Translations under genes and position numbers: made by a program
Shown here: piece by piece, positions 7,889 through 10,170 of the stretch
How positions within the stretch are numbered: the first letter of the stretch is position 1
Layout: every line of letters starts with the position of its first letter
The notes under the pieces: generated by a model
What the model was told of the DNA's origin: nothing
The model's input: only the letters and a program-made list of their open reading frames with translations
Databases searched by the model: none
Assembly (NCBI GenBank): GCA_903860855.1
Contig: CAIOSF010000075.1
Span: 1 to 10,170 of the forward strand
Direction of reading: 5' to 3'
DNA: 10,170 nucleotides
Source: an uncultured Alphaproteobacteria bacterium
GTDB lineage: Bacteria; Pseudomonadota; Alphaproteobacteria; Rickettsiales; Midichloriaceae

Positions 7889-7898
7889 AGCATAGCTA
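7872..7898. repeat. 7-bp inverted repeat, possible operator
   Basis: TAGCTAT (7872-7878) and ATAGCTA (7892-7898) are exact reverse complements separated by 13 bases. The centre-to-centre distance is 20 bases, about two helical turns, which suits a dimeric regulator binding one face of the DNA. It lies 37-63 bases upstream of the repeat-protein start codon and overlaps its putative -35. Function is inferred only. Confidence 0.4.
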
Positions 7899-7958
7899 AA
7901 GACTAATGGCTTTTTGTTTTATTCTGAAGTTTATTTCTATTTACATGGGGCGGTTTAA

Positions 7959-7980
7959 GAGGCACCACGGCATGGTGCTC
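7959..7980 (-). terminator. Hairpin just downstream of murA, possible terminator
   Basis: The sequence can form GAG plus CACCA paired with TGGTG plus CTC, with one bulged G and the loop CGGCA (plus-strand reading). It begins 16 bases after the murA stop codon on the minus strand. What follows on that strand is TTAAACC, a poor T-tract, so intrinsic termination is uncertain. Confidence 0.35.
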
Positions 7981-7996
7981 CTGCTCAATGCAGCTA

Positions 7997-9373
7997 TCAG
8001 TTTACGCTAGGATCGTCGCTAATTATTGCTCCCGCAAAAGTTCTACCAATGCTTAGGTTTGTGTTAGATAATCTTGCTGTAAGATCACCATACCCCCTTT
8101 CTATCTGTTCAGCCCCGACTAAAACCGTCTCCCCTTCAGCTAGAATTGCGGCAATTACATAAGCAAGTCCGGCTCTGATATCTGGCACTCTTATTGGCTG
8201 ATCTATAGCCTTTAATTTTGTTATTCCCTGAATTATTGCGCTATGCTCATGATCGAATCCCTTATACCGACATGATAATGATCCGAGGCAACCCTTCACA
8301 GCTTGGGCTTTTGCCCCCAGCTTATTTAATATATCGAGGTAGCCAAACCTCTGTTCATAAACCGTTTCGTGGATAACAGACATACCGTTAGCTTGAGTCA
8401 GTAAAGTAGCAAATGGCTGTTGCCAATCGGTAGAAAATCCTGGATATACATCAGTTTCGAGAATTACTGGTGATAAGATTTGTCGTTCACGATAGAATTC
8501 AATCGTATCAGCCCCGATCAGCCTATAGCCACCTCCAACCAGGTTGTAATAGGAAAGAAAATTTCCAAGTAAATCTGGTCTAATTCCACTGATAATCACT
8601 CTACCATTTGAAGCACATGCCAATGATGCCCAAGATGCCGCCTCGATTCTATCGCCAATTATGTTAAAGCTTGTGCCATGTAATTGCTCAACTCCATGGA
8701 TTGTGAGTTCGCGATTATTTGCCATAAAGATGATTGCTCCCATTGAACGCAACATCGTGATCAGCTCCGTAACCTCTGGCTCAATTGCAACATTTGAAAT
8801 AACGCTTGTACCCTTAGCCAAAACTGCTAAAAATAGGCAGGTCTCGGTGGCTCCTACTGATGGGTATGATAGGTGAATGTGACACCCTCGCAGGCGATCG
8901 CTTGCCGTTGCTATGTATACTCCGTCTTCTCTTCTGACCTCAGCTCCGAATCTTTCCAAGGCATTGATATGAAAATCAACATTCCTCTTCCCTATATCGT
9001 CACCCCCGACAGTCGGTACTACCGCTATACCACAACGATGCAGTAAAACACTCAAAAGCAATATCGGTATACGATTGGTACGTGAATCTGGCAAAGAGGC
9101 ATGGTGTCTACATAAGGTTGTTGGGTCGATCTCAATGACATGATCCTCAACCCACCTTACACCAACGCCTAGAGAATGGACCAATAACTGTGTTATCTCA
9201 ACATCTCCCACTCTTGATACGTTGGATAAGACCACCTTTGAACTCGACAACAAAGACGCTACTATGGCTTTCGTTGTTAGGTTTTTCGCCCCCATACACC
9301 GAATTTCACCAGTGATCGCATTGCCACCGGTAATCTTGTATTTTACGTTATCAAAACTGTTATGATAATTCAT
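7997..9373 (-). CDS. murA: UDP-N-acetylglucosamine 1-carboxyvinyltransferase, Asp active-site type
   Basis: A 458-residue MurA, the cytosolic enzyme that transfers enolpyruvate from PEP to UDP-GlcNAc, the first committed step of peptidoglycan synthesis. Conserved elements are Lys30-Asn31 (MGAKN), Arg101, GGDDIGKR (123-130), PSVGATE (171-177), EPEVTEL, TD at 315-316, RFGYLDIL, PDIRAGLAYVIA with Arg400, and ERGYGDL. Mapped on E. coli MurA these are Lys22/Asn23, Arg91, the catalytic loop, Asp305 and Arg397. The loop residue equal to E. coli Cys115 is Asp125 (codon 8999-9001), as in Mycobacterium tuberculosis and Chlamydia, which makes MurA insensitive to fosfomycin. The protein is about 40 residues longer than E. 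coli MurA, with an extra loop near 360-380 (GCLGSLSCRYKGF) and a C-terminal tail. I chose ATG 9373; TTG 9394 would add seven residues. Neither start has a clear Shine-Dalgarno. Confidence 0.93.
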   Translation of the reverse strand: MNYHNSFDNVKYKITGGNAITGEIRCMGAKNLTTKAIVASLLSSSKVVLSNVSRVGDVEITQLLVHSLGVGVRWVEDHVIEIDPTTLCRHHASLPDSRTNRIPILLLSVLLHRCGIAVVPTVGGDDIGKRNVDFHINALERFGAEVRREDGVYIATASDRLRGCHIHLSYPSVGATETCLFLAVLAKGTSVISNVAIEPEVTELITMLRSMGAIIFMANNRELTIHGVEQLHGTSFNIIGDRIEAASWASLACASNGRVIISGIRPDLLGNFLSYYNLVGGGYRLIGADTIEFYRERQILSPVILETDVYPGFSTDWQQPFATLLTQANGMSVIHETVYEQRFGYLDILNKLGAKAQAVKGCLGSLSCRYKGFDHEHSAIIQGITKLKAIDQPIRVPDIRAGLAYVIAAILAEGETVLVGAEQIERGYGDLTARLSNTNLSIGRTFAGAIISDDPSVN

Positions 9374-9430
9374 ATGTGAATGGTAAAAAACCAATGAGTT
9401 ATTTATAGTAATTATTAAGTGTGAATAAAT

Positions 9431-9459
9431 CTAGTATCAGGAAAGGTGATTTTCGTCAA
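9431..9459 (-). promoter_or_regulatory. Candidate sigma-70-type promoter of murA
   Basis: On the minus strand TTGACG (9454-9459), five of six consensus bases, is followed after exactly 17 bases by TACTAG (9431-9436), a moderate -10. Transcription would begin about 50 bases before the murA ATG at 9373. It is the best promoter match I see in the window. Confidence 0.42.
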
Positions 9460-9588
9460 ACGCGGTGATAGAGTGCAGTTTTAAACGTAGTGAGAGAAAA
9501 ATGGTTAACTTTAGCCATGACTCAATTACAACTGATACATATAACCGATATATTATCGTAATGACTATTCGACAAAGATAGAATTCTA

Positions 9589-9617
9589 TTGACTATCGTT
9601 TATTTGCGATTTAGGTT
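9589..9617 (+). promoter_or_regulatory. Candidate promoter of the right-edge gene
   Basis: TTGACT (9589-9594) is followed after 17 bases by TAGGTT (9612-9617), which keeps the key first two and last bases of a -10 element. The transcript leader would be about 55 bases. A second possible -10, TATATT at 9654-9659, has no -35 partner. Confidence 0.33.
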
Positions 9618-9678
9618 TAGAGCAGTATCGGCAATATCGTGGTGTTACTAACTTATATTATGGGTTGAAAAGTTGGAT

Positions 9679-10170
9679 ATGAAACAAAGTGGAAAAAATA
9701 CGACTAACATAATGACCGAAGATGAAGCCGAGGCTGTGCTTGAGGTATTCAGCGGTGTTAGGGATTACTTGTGCAATCCTGATCGGGCGGGGGATATAAA
9801 AAAGTTTCAGGAGTATATGGAGTTCATAGATAAGCATGATAAAACTTCAGGTAGCGAGCTCGCGCACAAATTAAAATGCCTTAAATATGCCTTGTCAGGC
9901 CGCTCTATTGATACTCATGACTCATTTGTAGATTGGAATGGAGTGAAGTTCGGTAGTAAAGCTGAATTTAATAAACTTGATCCTATCAAAGAGTTGGGTA
10001 GTGAAGGTTATTGCTTTGCGAAGGTGATGGGCGGGCAGTGGCAGTTGAGTGGGGTGCTTGAGCGATGTGATGATGAGAAACTCGACAAGATGATTGAGAG
10101 TATAGATAGTATAAAAAGTATCATTGTGAGTTTCGATGGCTTCGGGTTCGATAAGGCCTACCCTAAAATG
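9679..10170 (+). CDS. Unrecognised soluble protein, N-terminal part only
   Basis: An open frame of 164 codons from ATG 9679 to the window edge with no stop; the C-terminus is missing. An in-frame TAA at 9649-9651 bounds it upstream. TTG 9673 and ATG 9712 (MTEDEAEAVL) are alternative starts, and no strong Shine-Dalgarno is seen. I do not recognise a family. There is no signal peptide or membrane segment. The protein is acidic and looks alpha-helical at first (EDEAEAVLEVFSGVRDYL, IKKFQEYMEFIDKHDK), then mixed, with WNGVKFGSKAEF, GYCFAKVMGGQWQL and IKSIIVSFDGFGF segments that suggest beta strands. The coding strand is G-rich (GGGCGGGCAG) compared with its AT-rich surroundings, which supports real coding. 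It is divergent from murA and unlikely to be functionally linked to it. Confidence 0.65.
   Translation, partial: MKQSGKNTTNIMTEDEAEAVLEVFSGVRDYLCNPDRAGDIKKFQEYMEFIDKHDKTSGSELAHKLKCLKYALSGRSIDTHDSFVDWNGVKFGSKAEFNKLDPIKELGSEGYCFAKVMGGQWQLSGVLERCDDEKLDKMIESIDSIKSIIVSFDGFGFDKAYPKM

Larger units (their letters stand above)
9374..9678. other. Divergent intergenic region between murA and the right-edge gene
   Basis: These 305 bases separate two divergent genes. The region is AT-rich with no supportable ORF. It holds a candidate promoter for each gene (9431-9459 minus, 9589-9617 plus). A small inverted repeat CGATA-TAT-TATCG lies near 9546-9558. No tRNA, small RNA or riboswitch was recognised. Confidence 0.5.

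Noticed and set aside
9374..9394. Upstream TTG start for murA adding seven residues
   Set aside because: It has no Shine-Dalgarno, and the ATG at 9373 gives an N-terminus that fits the family; the TTG cannot be fully excluded.

Overview
The window looks like AT-rich chromosomal DNA of an alphaproteobacterium, most plausibly an obligate host-associated member of the Rickettsiales or a similar lineage. This is inferred from three things. The lipoprotein at 1130-1888 has a DUF3576-type core, which is typical of alphaproteobacteria. A proline/betaine-type MFS transporter gene at 1-878 is decaying, as often happens in host-restricted genomes. The PBP2 reads like rickettsial MrdA. No rRNA, tRNA, CRISPR array, insertion sequence or phage gene was recognised.

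Layout. Positions 1-878 (minus) hold the 5' part of an MFS transporter pseudogene with three frame-breaking lesions; it runs off the left edge. Positions 1130-4357 (minus) carry lon, followed downstream by the DUF3576-like lipoprotein. Diverging from lon on the plus strand are a probable mreD (4428-4895) and an overlapping mrdA/PBP2 gene (to 6696), two components of the cell-elongation machinery. Converging on mrdA from the right is a minus-strand gene for a 327-residue protein of unknown function with two 27-residue C-terminal repeats (6852-7835). A perfect 20-bp palindrome lies between the two. Upstream of it, also on the minus strand, is murA (7997-9373). The right end (9679-10170, plus) is the start of an unrecognised gene that runs off the window.

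How the genes fit together. MurA makes the first committed peptidoglycan precursor, and MreD with PBP2 uses the precursors in lateral wall synthesis, so the organism probably still makes some peptidoglycan. Lon is the cytosolic ATP-dependent quality-control protease. The lipoprotein is probably in the cell envelope.

The best leads are: MurA with Asp in place of the active-site Cys, the fosfomycin-insensitive type; the repeat protein with a 7-bp inverted repeat over its putative promoter; the transporter pseudogene, one of whose lesions is an exact 10-bp tandem duplication; and the unrecognised ORF at the right edge. I see no clear evidence of a novel multi-gene system.
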